Assembly: GCA_044375105.1 (NCBI GenBank)
Contig: JBILNK010000233.1
Coordinates: forward strand, 1-5,415
From: JBIKLM01 sp044375105
GTDB lineage: Bacteria > Planctomycetota > UBA1135 > GCA-002686595
Length of the DNA stretch: 5,415 nucleotides
Direction: 5' to 3'
This document shows, in pieces, positions 1 through 5,415 of this stretch. Positions within the stretch are counted from its first letter, which is position 1. Each line of letters opens with the position of its first letter. The position numbers and the translations under genes are program-made. The notes beneath the pieces are model-generated. The model was not told the origin of the DNA. It made no database searches and saw nothing but the letters and a program-made list of their open reading frames with translations.

Positions 1-1104
1 GAGACCACCACGATCGAATGCGCCCCACCGCCGCCGACGTCTTTGGACGTGCGCTGGATCGGACCGCTGCCAGAGGCCGATGGCCTGAGCGTTCTGTTCC
101 ATCGGGTCGAGGCCGCCGCCCTCATGGCGCGTCCAGGGAGCGACGGCAGGGTGCGCTTCGAGGGGCTTTCCCCGGGCCCCGGCGGCCTCGAACTCCTGGC
201 CGCGGACGGCCGGCCCCTGGCCGATCGGGAAATCGAGCTGGCCCCGGGCGATAACCAGGCGCTGCTCGACGTGGGGGCGCTCGCGGGCCTCTCCGGCCGC
301 GTGCTCGGACTCGAGCGGGACCACTCCGCGCGCCTGGTCTTGATGCGCTGGACCAGCCCGACCCTGCCGGTTTCCCGGCGCTCGGTGCATGCCGATCCCG
401 AGGGTGACTTCGACTTCGGCGCGCTGCCCCCTGGGCGCTACCGCCTCTTGCTGGTGGTCTCGGCCCCCGAGCCAAGAACCGGGACGACCATCCAGACCTT
501 CGAGCTGCTGCTGGCGGAAGGCACGGCCCAGCGTCTCGAATTCGTGGCCCCGAGCGCCCACACCCTCGAAATCGAGTTCCGCCTACGGGGCGAGCCGCTC
601 CAGGATTTGGCCTCGGTGGAGGCCCTGGCCAGGGGGCCGCTCGGGGAGCTGATCAAAGCCGACGGCCGCGCCCTCGGCGGTGGGCGCTTCGAGGTGCAGC
701 GCCTGCCCGCTCCGGTGGTGTATCTGCTGGCGCCCGGGCGGGACCCGCAGTCCCTGAACGGGTTCTTCATCGAGCTGCCCCACCGCTACGTGGCCGTGGA
801 TCGCGCGCCAGGCGAGGCCGACACCCAGCGTTCCATCGAGGTGGCCGGCCTGCCCGTGCGCTTGGCCAGCGCTCGCAGCCCCCTGGAGTGGCCCCAGATC
901 CAGCCGCTCGAGGTGGCCGGGGTCGACCTGACCCTGGGGGTCACCGGCTTCACCCTGGCCCCGCTCGAAAGCGGCCCGAGCGGCGCCGATCTGGCGCCCC
1001 TGCCGCCCGGCTCTGTGCTGCTGGTCCATGACCCCAAGGCGCCCCCGGGCGAGCGCGTCCGGCGCTGGACTCCGAGCGGACCGGTCGAGATCCGCGCGGA
1101 TTGA
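1..1104 (+). CDS. C-terminal part of a carboxypeptidase-regulatory-like (prealbumin-fold) repeat protein, 5' partial
   Basis: The frame is open from the first base of the window to TGA at 1102-1104, giving 367 residues, so the start is upstream. The TTG at 43 is internal and is not a convincing start. Window residues 98-153 read like a CarboxypepD_reg-type module: an SGRV opening strand, a polar turn, then DPEGDFDFGALPPGRYRLLL, the typical 'G-x-F-x-F-x-x-L-P-P-G-x-Y' ending. Residues 30-84 look like a more diverged copy (DGRVRFEGLSPG followed by a strand and APGD). The rest is strand-rich, proline-rich and acidic, with no membrane segment and no catalytic motif visible. Such modules are known as structural beta-sandwich domains of exported or envelope proteins, so an extracytoplasmic structural or binding role is inferred. 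No signal peptide can be judged because the N-terminus is missing. It converges on the minus-strand glycosyltransferase pair and is unlikely to share its operon. Coding is secure; the function is not known. Confidence 0.82.
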   Translation, partial: ETTTIECAPPPPTSLDVRWIGPLPEADGLSVLFHRVEAAALMARPGSDGRVRFEGLSPGPGGLELLAADGRPLADREIELAPGDNQALLDVGALAGLSGRVLGLERDHSARLVLMRWTSPTLPVSRRSVHADPEGDFDFGALPPGRYRLLLVVSAPEPRTGTTIQTFELLLAEGTAQRLEFVAPSAHTLEIEFRLRGEPLQDLASVEALARGPLGELIKADGRALGGGRFEVQRLPAPVVYLLAPGRDPQSLNGFFIELPHRYVAVDRAPGEADTQRSIEVAGLPVRLASARSPLEWPQIQPLEVAGVDLTLGVTGFTLAPLESGPSGADLAPLPPGSVLLVHDPKAPPGERVRRWTPSGPVEIRAD

Positions 1105-1188
1105 GAGCGGCGCGAGGGTCGCGGCCGATTCGGCCCGTTCCGCCGAAGTCCCGCGGCGCTCGCCCAGCCGCGGCGCCGGCAGCGGCTC

Positions 1189-1207
1189 CTGGAGCCCCCC
1201 GCTCCAG
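1189..1207. repeat. Perfect 7-bp inverted repeat in the convergent intergenic region
   Basis: CTGGAGC and GCTCCAG flank a five-C loop. The left arm can also pair with GCTCC immediately upstream (1186-1190), so two alternative hairpins compete. No T-run follows on either strand, so it is not a textbook rho-independent terminator. It lies 85 nt downstream of the stop codon at 1104 and could contribute to 3'-end folding. Its role is unknown. Confidence 0.35.
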
Positions 1208-1305
1208 TGCCTTGAAGGCGGGGGAACAATCGGTGCAGAGCGTCGATCCGCAGCCTCTGCGGCCGCCGGATCGCGGCCCAAAGGCATGCTGACCGCCTGG
1301 TTTTG

Positions 1306-1338
1306 CGGCTCGGGCGCAGGCCGAGTCGATTTTCTCTC
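1306..1338 (+). terminator. Candidate rho-independent terminator for the left-hand gene
   Basis: An 8-bp stem pairs CGGCTCGG (1306-1313) with CCGAGTCG (1321-1328), including one G-U pair and a 7-nt loop (GCGCAGG). It is followed by ATTTTCTCTC, a short pyrimidine/T tract that is unusual in such GC-rich DNA. The orientation fits termination of plus-strand transcription from the gene ending at 1104, leaving a trailer of about 200 nt. It also sits just past the response-regulator remnant, between convergent transcription units, where a terminator is expected. The T-run is only four bases, so this is a moderate call. Confidence 0.4.
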
Positions 1339-1344
1339 AACCGG

Positions 1345-1484
1345 TCACCGGCCGGCCCAGGGGTAGCCCCTGCCGCGCACGGTTTCGTCCGGATCGGGTC
1401 GTCCGGGGCGGGTTCGATTTTGCGCCGCAGGCCGGCGATGTGGATGTCGACGGTGCGCGTCTCTACCTGCGGCGCAGCCCGCGG
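1345..1484 (-). pseudogene. Frameshifted C-terminal remnant of an OmpR/PhoB-family response regulator
   Basis: On the minus strand, codons from about 1484 down to 1383 read RAAPQVETRTVDIHIAGLRR followed by KIEPAPDDPIRTK. ETRTVDxHIxxLRRKIEP is the hallmark of the recognition helix and turn of the OmpR/PhoB winged-helix domain. The frame then fails, but the next frame continues at 1381 with TVRGRGYPWAGR and TGA at 1347-1345. That is the canonical final wing ('K-T-V-R-G-x-G-Y') and C-terminus of the family. Adding one base to the AAA run (plus strand 1383-1385) joins the parts as DDPIRTKTVRGRGYPW with exactly the family spacing. The receiver domain and the first half of the effector domain are absent, because sequence upstream belongs to the glycosyltransferase ending at 1487. 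Either a decayed fragment left by a rearrangement or, for the frameshift alone, a base-calling error would explain it. A functional 45-residue peptide is unlikely. Confidence 0.75.
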
Positions 1485-1486
1485 CC

Positions 1487-2212
1487 CTAGCCCAGGAAGC
1501 GCTTGCGGCAGATCGTCCGAAACATCATCAGGGCGGTCTTGGCGACCTTGCGGAAGGACTCCGAGTGCTTCGAGGTGCCGCCCAGGCGCGCGCCGTAGTG
1601 CACCGGGATCTCGATCACCCGCAGGCCGACCTGATAGGCCGCGCAGATCATCTCCGGCGAGAAGGCGGGACCGGGCTCGCAGGTGCGCTCGCGGATCTGG
1701 CGCCAGGTGTCGGCCCACAGGGCGCGGTAGGTGCAGCCCACGTCGGTGAGGCGCGGCTCGAAGGGCCAGTACCAGAACAGCTCGAGCAGCTTGGCCATGG
1801 CCACGTTGCCCCAGCGCAGCTTGGTGTCCATGTTGGCGCCCTGGCCGACCATCTGGCGCGTGGTGCGCGTGCCCAGGACCATGCGGCAGTCGGGCATGTA
1901 GATCAGCAGCTTCCAGACGTCCTCGGCCCAGAAGGAGCCGTCCGCTTCGGTCAGGACCAGGATCTCGCCGCCGGTCGCTGCGGCATGGTCCAGGCCGGCC
2001 TTGAGCGCCGATCCGTAGCCCGGCTTCGATTCGCTGATCACCTCGGCGCCGGCGCCGCGGGCCAGCTCGGCGGTCCGATCGCGGCAGTTGTTGTCGACCA
2101 CCAGCACGCGGTCGACGCAGGGCACGGCCTTGAAGCCGGCCACCACCTGGGCGATGGTCGCTTCCTCGTTGTAGGCCGGGATCACGACCGTGACGTGGTG
2201 TTCGCGGAACAT
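1487..2212 (-). CDS. Family-2 glycosyltransferase, DPM/DPG-synthase-like (probable polyprenyl-phosphate glycosyltransferase)
   Basis: The 241-residue protein is a GT-A fold enzyme expected to move a sugar from a nucleotide-sugar onto a lipid phosphate at the cytoplasmic membrane face. Visible motifs are VVIPAYNEE (residues 9-17, nucleotide-binding strand and loop), VVDNNCRDRT (38-47), GYGSALKAG (65-73) and TEADGSF (88-94), whose EAD is the metal-binding DXD equivalent. LGTRTTR (113-119), TDVGCTYRAL (156-165) and the acceptor-side block FSPEMICAAYQVGLRVIEIP (184-203), ending GGTSK (211-215), follow. There are no membrane helices and the length is normal for the soluble DPM1-like class. ATG at 2210-2212 places the first motif 8 residues in, as usual. 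It starts 7 bp after the stop of the preceding glycosyltransferase; the spacer is seven Cs with no Shine-Dalgarno sequence, so translational coupling is likely. Its 3' end abuts a response-regulator remnant. Sugar and acceptor are not determinable. Confidence 0.9.
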   Translation of the reverse strand: MFREHHVTVVIPAYNEEATIAQVVAGFKAVPCVDRVLVVDNNCRDRTAELARGAGAEVISESKPGYGSALKAGLDHAAATGGEILVLTEADGSFWAEDVWKLLIYMPDCRMVLGTRTTRQMVGQGANMDTKLRWGNVAMAKLLELFWYWPFEPRLTDVGCTYRALWADTWRQIRERTCEPGPAFSPEMICAAYQVGLRVIEIPVHYGARLGGTSKHSESFRKVAKTALMMFRTICRKRFLG

Positions 2213-2219
2213 GGGGGGG
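2213..2219 (-). repeat. C7 homopolymer forming the whole gene-gene spacer
   Basis: All seven bases between the TAG of the upstream glycosyltransferase (2220-2222) and the ATG of the downstream one (2210-2212) are C on the minus strand. It occupies the place where a ribosome-binding site would sit. Length change would alter the spacing between stop and restart without changing either protein. Confidence 0.9.
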
Positions 2220-2993
2220 CTAGTCGGGCAGGCGGTAGCGGCCGCGCAGGCGGTTCAGCAGGATCTGGACCAGCTCGGCGGCCGAGCCCAGCACGGCCGA
2301 AACCAGGCGGACCTTGGTGTCGTCCTCGTGGCGCCAGCGGACCGGCAATTGCAGCAGGCGGTGGCCCTGGACCTGGGCGATCACCACCAGCTCGGCATCG
2401 AAGGCCCAGCCGTGCAGGGTCGAGCGCGCGAAGATCGCCCGGGCCGCCGCGCGCCGGAAGCCCTTGAAGCCGCAGGTGAAATCCTGGATTCCGGGCGCGA
2501 GCAGGCGCTGGGTCAGGAAGGTGAAGCCCTTGCCCAGGGTTTCGCGCAGCCAGGGCTGGCGGCGCTCGACACGCGCCCCGGGGATGCGGCGGTTGCCGAG
2601 CACCACGTCGTTGCCCGCTTCCAAGGCGTCGATGAATCCTTGTAGCTCTTCGAGGGGCGTCGAGAGGTCCGCGTCCATGAAGAACAACAGCTGGCCCCGG
2701 GCGGCCAGCATGCCGGTGCGCACGGCGGCGCCCTTGCCTTGGTTCTTGGCGTGGGACAGGGCCTGGATGCGGTCGTCTCGGCGGGCGGCCTGGGCCAGGA
2801 TCGCGGCGCTCTTGTCCCGCGAGCCGTCGTCGACGCAGACCAGCTCGAAAGCGCGGCCCAGGCGCTCCGCGAAGGCCACGATCGTGGCCAGGGAGCGCTC
2901 GAGGACCAGCTCCTCGTTGTAGATCGGCAGCACCAGGCTGAGCTCGGGGGGGGGCGGCTCGGAGCGGGTCGCCTCCGCGGGCGGGGGGGGCAT
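2220..2993 (-). CDS. Family-2 glycosyltransferase, dolichyl/polyprenyl-phosphate-glucose synthase (Alg5/DPG) type
   Basis: The 257-residue protein starts at ATG 2991-2993. Motifs in order are LSLVLPIYNEE (18-28), VCVDDGSRDKS (52-62), KNQGKGAAVRTGML (83-96), FFMDADLSTP (104-113, the DXD metal site), LGNRR (132-136), LRETLGKGFTFL (149-160), QDFTCGFKGF (170-179), GWAFDAELVV (195-204) and LPVRWRHEDDTKV (216-228). This order is characteristic of the DPG-synthase-like GT2 subgroup, which transfers a hexose from a UDP-sugar to a dolichyl or polyprenyl phosphate on the cytoplasmic side. No membrane helices are visible. The frame stays open to 3263, but I reject the longer start: the extra 90 residues are Ser/Arg-rich, unconserved and antisense to the divergent YfhO gene. 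The N-terminus is unusual, with proline blocks encoded by C8 and C9 runs. It is first in a two-gene operon with the DPM-like gene. The sugar identity is not determinable from sequence alone. Confidence 0.9.
   Translation of the reverse strand: MPPPPAEATRSEPPPPELSLVLPIYNEELVLERSLATIVAFAERLGRAFELVCVDDGSRDKSAAILAQAARRDDRIQALSHAKNQGKGAAVRTGMLAARGQLLFFMDADLSTPLEELQGFIDALEAGNDVVLGNRRIPGARVERRQPWLRETLGKGFTFLTQRLLAPGIQDFTCGFKGFRRAAARAIFARSTLHGWAFDAELVVIAQVQGHRLLQLPVRWRHEDDTKVRLVSAVLGSAAELVQILLNRLRGRYRLPD
2946..2954 (-). repeat. C9 homopolymer inside the glycosyltransferase coding region
   Basis: Nine consecutive Cs encode prolines 14-16, just before the first GT-A strand. It is the longest homopolymer I see in the window. 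A one-base slip here would shift the frame before any catalytic motif. Confidence 0.95.
2983..2990 (-). repeat. C8 homopolymer directly after the glycosyltransferase start codon
   Basis: Eight Cs follow the ATG at 2993-2991 immediately and encode the first prolines of the protein. On the plus strand the same run is eight Gs just before an ATG at 2992. Its position right at the start is the arrangement seen in phase-variable genes of some pathogens, but no functional evidence exists here. Confidence 0.95.
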
Positions 2994-3036
2994 GGGGCGA
3001 TATACTGCCCGACCGGCCGAGCGATCCGAACCCCGA
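2994..3036. promoter_or_regulatory. Short divergent promoter region between the glycosyltransferase operon and the YfhO gene
   Basis: Only 43 bp separate the divergent starts at 2993 (-) and 3037 (+). They hold an AT-rich island, GATATACT (2999-3006), flanked by GGGC and GCCC. TATACT (3001-3006) matches five of six bases of a sigma70-type -10 box for the plus strand and would start transcription near 3013, 24 nt before the GTG. On the minus strand TATATC (3004-2999) is a weaker -10 whose start point would fall at or beside the glycosyltransferase ATG, implying a leaderless mRNA. No -35 box is recognisable for either. Assignments are by eye. Confidence 0.4.
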
Positions 3037-3049
3037 GTGACCGATCCGA
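3022..3049 (+). repeat. Two CGATCCGA direct repeats 20 bp apart around the YfhO start
   Basis: CGATCCGA occurs at 3022-3029 and again at 3042-3049, so the copies lie about two helical turns apart on the same DNA face. One is upstream of the GTG at 3037 and the other just inside the gene. This spacing would suit a dimeric regulator, but a short GC-rich repeat may be chance. Confidence 0.35.
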
Positions 3050-5415
3050 CCGCTCCCGAACCGCTTCCGGACACCGGCCCCCGCCGCGAGCCCTCCCGCG
3101 GCGAGCTCCTGCGGGCGGCGGCGGTCGCGCTGCTGCTGGCGGCCCTGGCCTTGCTGGACGGCCTGCTGGGTTTGGGGCAGAGCTCCCTGCTGGCGCCGGA
3201 CACGGCCACCAGCGCGGCGCCCTGGAGCCTGGCGATCGAGAGCGAGGCCGAGCGCCCCCGCAATCCGGACCTCTCCGATCAGGGCGTGGCGTTCTACCCG
3301 GGGCGCCGCTGGCTCCTGGAGAGCCTCTCGCGCGGCGATCTGCCGCTCTGGAATCCGCTGATTTTCGCCGGCGCGCCGGCGCTCGGCAATCCGCAGCTCG
3401 GCGTGCTCGATCCGCAGGTGCTGGCCCTGTGGCCGCTGCAGGCCCTGTGGGGCGAGCGCGGCCTGTGGGTGGGTCTGTTCCTGTCCGCCCTGCTGCGCCT
3501 GTGGGCCGCCGGATTCGGCGCCTATTGGCTGGCGCGGCGGCTCGGCCTCGGGGCGCCGGGCGCGGCCCTGGCGGGCCTCGGCTTCGGCCTTGGCGGGTAT
3601 CTGGTGCTGTGGCTCGGCAGCGCCCTCGGGCACGTCACGCCGTTCCTGCCCTGGCTGCTGCTGGCGGTCGAGAGCCAGAAGGGCCCGCGGCCCGGGCGCG
3701 CCTCCCTGGCCAGCGCGCTCGGCAGCGCGGCCATGATCCTCGCCGGCCATCCGGAGACCTCCTTCTACGTCGGGGCCGCCGCCGGGCTGTGGGCCCTGGC
3801 TGTGTCCGCGGAGGACCGCCGCGCCGGCGGCCGGGCGCTGCTGTCCCTGGCCGCGGGGGTGCTGCTGGCGGCGCCGGGCTGGTGGCCCTTTCTCGAGTAC
3901 CTGGAGCACAGCTCGGCGCAGGTCGTGCGCCGGGCGCTGGTGGCTTCGGGCCGGCCCGATTTCTTGGTCCTGGGCGCGCTGTTGCTGGTCGGTACGTTGC
4001 TCTGGCGCCTGCCGCCCGAGGGCGTCGACGCCCCGCAGGGCGGCTGGCGCCGCTCGCTCGGCCTGGCCGCGCTGATCCTCGGGCTGTTTGCGCTGCTGGC
4101 GCGGCGCGGGCTGCCTGAAGGGGCCGTCCTGACCCTGTTCCCAGACCTTTTCGGGCGTTCGGGCGCCGGCGGCTATCGCGGCCCCGGCACCTACCTGGAG
4201 GAGGCCAGCGCCTGGCTCTCGGCGCCGGTGCTGGGCTTGGCCCTCGCCGGGCTGTTCGAAGCGGGTCCCGCGCACCTGCGCCGCCGGCGCCTGGTGCTGT
4301 TGACCGGCGCCCTGGCGCTGCTGCTCGTGCTGCGCACGCCGGGGCTGCTGGAGCTCAAGCAGCGCCTGCCGCTGGTGGGGCTGGGGGCCACGGTCCGCCT
4401 GGCGGCGGTCTCGAGCTTGATGCTTTCCCTGCTGGCCGGCGAAGCCCTCGAGCGCGCCGGGGCCACGGCGCGGCGGGCCGCGGGCCTGACCCTCGCCGGC
4501 CTGGGACTGGGGGTGCTGCTGTGGCCCGCGGCGGGAGGCCCCGGCGCCCCGGCCTCGGCGACCCCGGAGGCGGATGAGCTGGTGGGCTTCCTACACCTGC
4601 CGTCGCCGCGCCTCGAGGGCCCCTCCGCGCCCTTCGAAGGCTGGCTCTCGCCGGGCTTGCCGGAGCCACGCGCCGCCCTGCGGGTCGAGCGCCTCGAGCC
4701 GCCCGGCGTGCCCGGCGCGCCCACCGAGCAAGGCGGTTCGTTCGAATTGCCGCTCGAACTCTACCAAGCGCCGCTCGACCCCCAGGATCTGGCGCGGGCA
4801 CCCCCCGGCGCGCGCTTTTTTCGAAGCAACTACCTGCAGACCAGCCGCCTCGGCCCGGGGCTGTGGGCCTTCGACCTGCTGCTCTACCCCGAGGGCCAGC
4901 TCGAGCCGATCGTGCGCCGCGGGGCCAGCGCGCGGGTCGCGCGCGCCATGCAGCGCTCGGGCGCGGGCTCCTGGCTGTGGGGCCTGACCGCGGCGGTGCT
5001 CTTGCTGGCGCTGCGCTGGCAGCGGATTCCGCTCCTGTGCCTGGCCGCCGCCGGGGGCCTGTGGTTCGCGCGCGGCATGAATCCCGCCGTGCCCGCGGCC
5101 GAGGTTTTTCCCTTGACCGCCACCGAGGCGTACCTGGCGCAGCACCAGGGCAGCGGGCGCTTCTTCAGCGATCCCGGCGTGTTCCCGCCCTGCACCGGCA
5201 TGGTACGAGGGCTGCGCGCCCTGGACGGCTACGACGGGCTCGATCCGCACGCCTACAACGAATTCCGCGCCCTGTGCCTCGAGCCCGGTGTGCAGGGGCT
5301 GCTCGGCTGGAACGTGCGCGGGGTGCGCCTGTCGAGCGGTCCCTTCCGGCTGTTCGGCGTCAACCATCTGGTGCTCAAGGAACCCGCCGAGTGCCCGGGT
5401 TTCCGTTTGGTGGCC
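3037..5415 (+). CDS. YfhO-family multi-pass membrane protein (putative GT-C glycosyltransferase), 3' partial
   Basis: One frame is open from GTG 3037 to the window's end (793 residues, no stop). After a hydrophilic tail, a first membrane helix lies near 26-46. The first outer loop has NPDLSDQGVAFYPG (76-89) and LPLWNPLIFAGAP (102-114), a family signature; Asp81 is the kind of loop acid used by GT-C enzymes. About twelve further hydrophobic segments follow between 130 and 500, with AGHPETSFY (236-244) and PDLFGRS...YRGPGTYLEE (369-389), both typical of YfhO proteins. A soluble stretch (about 505-647) precedes two more helices (648-680). The C-terminal part has FPPCTGMVRGLRALDGYDGL (716-735) and LLGWNVRGVRL (755-765), also typical. 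Known relatives transfer sugars from polyprenyl-phosphate donors to surface polymers such as lipoteichoic acid. An in-frame ATG at 2992 exists, but codons 2992-3036 have poor G/C at position three and include several CGA, so GTG 3037 is preferred. No Shine-Dalgarno sequence is seen. Confidence 0.88.
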   Translation, partial: MTDPTAPEPLPDTGPRREPSRGELLRAAAVALLLAALALLDGLLGLGQSSLLAPDTATSAAPWSLAIESEAERPRNPDLSDQGVAFYPGRRWLLESLSRGDLPLWNPLIFAGAPALGNPQLGVLDPQVLALWPLQALWGERGLWVGLFLSALLRLWAAGFGAYWLARRLGLGAPGAALAGLGFGLGGYLVLWLGSALGHVTPFLPWLLLAVESQKGPRPGRASLASALGSAAMILAGHPETSFYVGAAAGLWALAVSAEDRRAGGRALLSLAAGVLLAAPGWWPFLEYLEHSSAQVVRRALVASGRPDFLVLGALLLVGTLLWRLPPEGVDAPQGGWRRSLGLAALILGLFALLARRGLPEGAVLTLFPDLFGRSGAGGYRGPGTYLEEASAWLSAPVLGLALAGLFEAGPAHLRRRRLVLLTGALALLLVLRTPGLLELKQRLPLVGLGATVRLAAVSSLMLSLLAGEALERAGATARRAAGLTLAGLGLGVLLWPAAGGPGAPASATPEADELVGFLHLPSPRLEGPSAPFEGWLSPGLPEPRAALRVERLEPPGVPGAPTEQGGSFELPLELYQAPLDPQDLARAPPGARFFRSNYLQTSRLGPGLWAFDLLLYPEGQLEPIVRRGASARVARAMQRSGAGSWLWGLTAAVLLLALRWQRIPLLCLAAAGGLWFARGMNPAVPAAEVFPLTATEAYLAQHQGSGRFFSDPGVFPPCTGMVRGLRALDGYDGLDPHAYNEFRALCLEPGVQGLLGWNVRGVRLSSGPFRLFGVNHLVLKEPAECPGFRLVA

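Larger units (their letters stand above)
1105..1486. other. Gene-poor convergent intergenic region of about 380 bp
   Basis: This stretch lies between the plus-strand stop at 1104 and the minus-strand stop at 1487. Besides the hairpin, candidate terminator and response-regulator tail listed separately, I see a 9-bp direct repeat CCGCGGCGC (1151-1159 and 1168-1176). Open frames here on both strands have no recognisable domain and compositions typical of chance frames in GC-rich DNA. On the minus strand beyond the response-regulator stop, where a partner histidine kinase would often begin, I found no kinase-like sequence. Confidence 0.55.

Noticed and set aside
43..45. TTG as the start of the left-hand gene.
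   Set aside because: The same frame is open to the first base of the window and no ribosome-binding site precedes it, so the gene more probably continues upstream.
1090..1101. Perfect 12-bp palindrome just before the stop at 1104.
   Set aside because: It has no loop and no following T-run and lies within codons. A palindrome of this kind is not surprising in GC-rich sequence.
786..1718. 310-codon minus-strand frame as an intact gene.
   Set aside because: Only its middle (about 1383-1484) resembles a protein family, the response-regulator tail. Its two ends are antisense to, or out of frame with, real genes.
1565..2467. 300-codon plus-strand frame opposite the glycosyltransferases.
   Set aside because: His/Ala/Gly-rich mirror frame of two clear glycosyltransferase genes, with no independent domain.
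2992..3036. Upstream in-frame ATG for the YfhO gene.
   Set aside because: Its 15 extra codons have poor third-position G/C and several CGA codons, and they would remove the TATACT box from the promoter. It is not excluded, but GTG 3037 fits better.
2994..3263. 90-residue N-terminal extension of the DPG-like glycosyltransferase.
   Set aside because: The added residues are Ser/Arg-rich and unconserved and lie antisense to the YfhO N-terminus. The ATG at 2993 gives the normal family length.
2739..4118. 459-codon plus-strand open frame overlapping the divergent region.
   Set aside because: Arg/Ala/Gly/Pro-rich with no motifs. It is antisense to the DPG-like glycosyltransferase and out of frame with the YfhO gene, both of which have family signatures.
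2182..4275. Very long open frame on the minus strand (697 codons) opposite the YfhO gene.
   Set aside because: Its translation is a low-complexity Gln/Arg/Ala/Gly/Pro string with no domain. It overlaps both a real glycosyltransferase in another frame and the well-supported YfhO gene. Such frames are common in GC-rich DNA.

Overview
The window is very GC-rich. Its genes use G or C at nearly every third codon position, which points to a high-GC bacterium. Domain content (prealbumin-like carboxypeptidase-regulatory modules, DPM/DPG-type glycosyltransferases, a YfhO-like membrane protein) would suit a Planctomycetota, Myxococcota or similar environmental lineage. I cannot fix the phylum from this window.

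Layout. Positions 1-1104 (+) are the 3' end of a gene for a beta-sandwich-rich, probably exported protein; its start lies outside the window. Positions 1105-1486 hold no intact gene. They contain small inverted repeats, a plausible rho-independent terminator near 1306-1338, and on the minus strand the frameshifted C-terminal tail of an OmpR/PhoB-type response regulator (about 1345-1484). Positions 2993-1487 (-) are two family-2 glycosyltransferase genes in tandem, the first resembling dolichyl/polyprenyl-phosphate-glucose synthases (Alg5/DPG type) and the second DPM-like. A 43-bp gap (2994-3036) separates them from a divergent large gene starting at GTG 3037 (+). That gene runs off the right edge and encodes a multi-pass YfhO-family membrane protein, at least 793 residues long; it is the largest gene in the window.

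How the genes fit together. In Firmicutes, a CsbB-type GT2 enzyme charges a polyprenyl phosphate with a sugar, GtcA is thought to flip it, and a YfhO-type GT-C protein transfers the sugar to an acceptor outside the membrane. Two polyprenyl-P-sugar synthase-like genes placed head-to-head with a YfhO gene suggest a related envelope or exopolysaccharide glycosylation module in a very different organism. No flippase is visible here. The three longest homopolymers I see in the window (C7, C8 and C9 on the minus strand) all lie at the 5' ends of the two glycosyltransferase genes, so slippage-based switching is worth testing. None of the three visible gene starts has a clear Shine-Dalgarno sequence.
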